A DNA stretch of 64,000 nucleotides from an uncultured Eubacteriales bacterium (GTDB taxonomy: Bacteria; Bacillota; Clostridia; Oscillospirales; Acutalibacteraceae). Under the pieces are notes generated by a model. That model saw only the letters and a list, made by a program, of their open reading frames with translations, was not told the origin of the DNA and searched no databases. The position numbers and the translations under genes are program-made. Positions 63,342-64,000 of this stretch are shown here, one piece after another. The stretch lies in assembly GCA_934457415.1 (NCBI GenBank), contig CAKSHM010000008.1, positions 1 to 64,000 on the forward strand, written 5' to 3'. Numbering within the stretch: position 1 is the stretch's first letter; every line of letters starts with the position of its first letter.

Positions 63342-64000
63342 TTTTATTACCTCCCAGTTTTTTCATTACCTTTACAATATTCATCTGTATCGGACATTTT
63401 GAAAGACATCTTCCGCAGCCTACGCAGGAAAACATACCGTCATTATTAGTCGGGAAATATACAAGCTTATGCATAAATCTCTGACGGAAGCGCTCAAGCT
63501 GAGTAAGTCTCGGCTGACCTGCCGACATTTTAGTAAACTCGGAATACATACACGAATCCCAGCAGCGAAAACGCTTAACGCCGCGGCCTGTATTAAAATC
63601 CTTTATATCATAGCACTGACAAGTCGGACAAACGAAAGTGCAGGTTCCGCAGCCCAGACAAGACTCGGAAAGTTCCGCCCATGCAGGGTCATCGAAAAAC
63701 TCCTTGGTTTTCCCCGCTCCGAAAGAATCGGTTTTAAGGTGAGAAAGAGGAAGCTTTTTCATTCTTTCTTTAATTTCTGCCTTTATGGGAGTTACATCCG
63801 AGCTCTCTGCAGGTTCTGTTACATTCTCAATAACCTTTAAAAGCTTTTCGCCCTTTTGGGTCAATGCCTTTAAGAAAAGCTCTGACTCGGATTTAAAGCA
63901 CTGAACATCTCCCTTAGGATCGGAGGAATCAATTCCGAAAGCGGAGCAGAAACAGGTTTCAGTCGGCTTATTACAAGCCAAAGAAACTATTGTTCCGTGG
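63334..64000 (-). CDS. 4Fe-4S dicluster protein (AsrA / HydB-like), cut by the window end
   Basis: The C-terminal about 221 residues are visible and the frame runs open to base 64000 (reading HGTIVSLACNKPTETCFC into the seen part), so the gene starts outside. There are two [4Fe-4S] motifs, CLGCGTCTFVCP and CVGCGRCLSKCP, plus the ETCFC block typical of anaerobic sulfite reductase subunit A and hydrogenase beta-like electron-transfer proteins. First seen subunit of the four-gene reductase set. Confidence 0.85.
   Translation of the reverse strand, partial: HGTIVSLACNKPTETCFCSAFGIDSSDPKGDVQCFKSESELFLKALTQKGEKLLKVIENVTEPAESSDVTPIKAEIKERMKKLPLSHLKTDSFGAGKTKEFFDDPAWAELSESCLGCGTCTFVCPTCQCYDIKDFNTGRGVKRFRCWDSCMYSEFTKMSAGQPRLTQLERFRQRFMHKLVYFPTNNDGMFSCVGCGRCLSKCPIQMNIVKVMKKLGGNKNV

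Overview
The window comes from an AT-rich, Gram-positive anaerobe, most likely a gut or rumen Clostridium relative (Oscillospiraceae/Ruminococcaceae-like). I infer this from lipoboxes on several secreted proteins, type I dockerins, strong AGGAGG-type ribosome sites with many GTG/TTG starts, MalFG-type sugar importers instead of SusCD pairs, RpiR and AraC regulators, and oxygen-sensitive chemistry (a glycyl-radical-like enzyme and many Fe-S proteins). No taxonomic marker gene is present.

Layout. (1) 1-2000 is a scrap region. It has a 3' remnant of an initiator tRNA with its terminator, a palindrome-rich repeat next to a truncated four-helix-bundle gene, and fragments of a polysaccharide flippase, a secreted protein and a SWIM zinc-finger protein. 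(2) 2018-39783 is one uninterrupted minus-strand glycan utilisation locus of about 38 kb. In transcription order it holds a solute-binding protein with extra beta-sandwich modules, two permeases, an NHL/YIP1 membrane protein, a DUF5696-like lipoprotein, a second importer, a GH16 lipoprotein, a cohesin-like secreted protein, a previously uncalled 42-aa peptide gene, a small membrane-anchored acidic protein, two more GH16 proteins, a dockerin protein, a seven-module surface protein, then GH38, ManA, GH2, GH37, an SGNH esterase, GH31 and GH13. An AraC regulator (40081-40995) is divergent. (3) 41118-46782 is a plus-strand set: GH127 arabinofuranosidase, an unusual glycyl-radical-like enzyme, an esterase and a polysaccharide deacetylase. 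(4) 46856-56230 is a minus-strand catabolic operon divergent from an RpiR regulator. It has a fucose/arabinose-isomerase-like protein, a GlcD-like flavin dehydrogenase, its Fe-S partner, a class II aldolase, a PfkB kinase, IolB, an FGGY kinase and a single-chain ETF. (5) 57359-64000 holds a GH3 enzyme, a LemA protein, a PQ-loop-like protein and a four-subunit soluble flavin/Fe-S reductase that runs off the window.

How it works together (inference). Extracellular GH16 enzymes, some dockerin-tagged and some lipid-anchored, cut a polysaccharide captured by shared beta-sandwich modules. Two importers lacking their own ATPase bring in oligosaccharides, and cytoplasmic GH2, GH38, GH31, GH37 and GH13 enzymes plus ManA feed glycolysis. 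Section 4 looks like an inositol-type lower pathway (IolB, IolC-like, IolJ-like) joined to a flavin/ETF dehydrogenase instead of NAD-dependent IolG. The best candidates for something undescribed are that pathway, the glycyl-radical-like enzyme, the 42-aa peptide gene, and the cohesin-like/dockerin/GH16 set.
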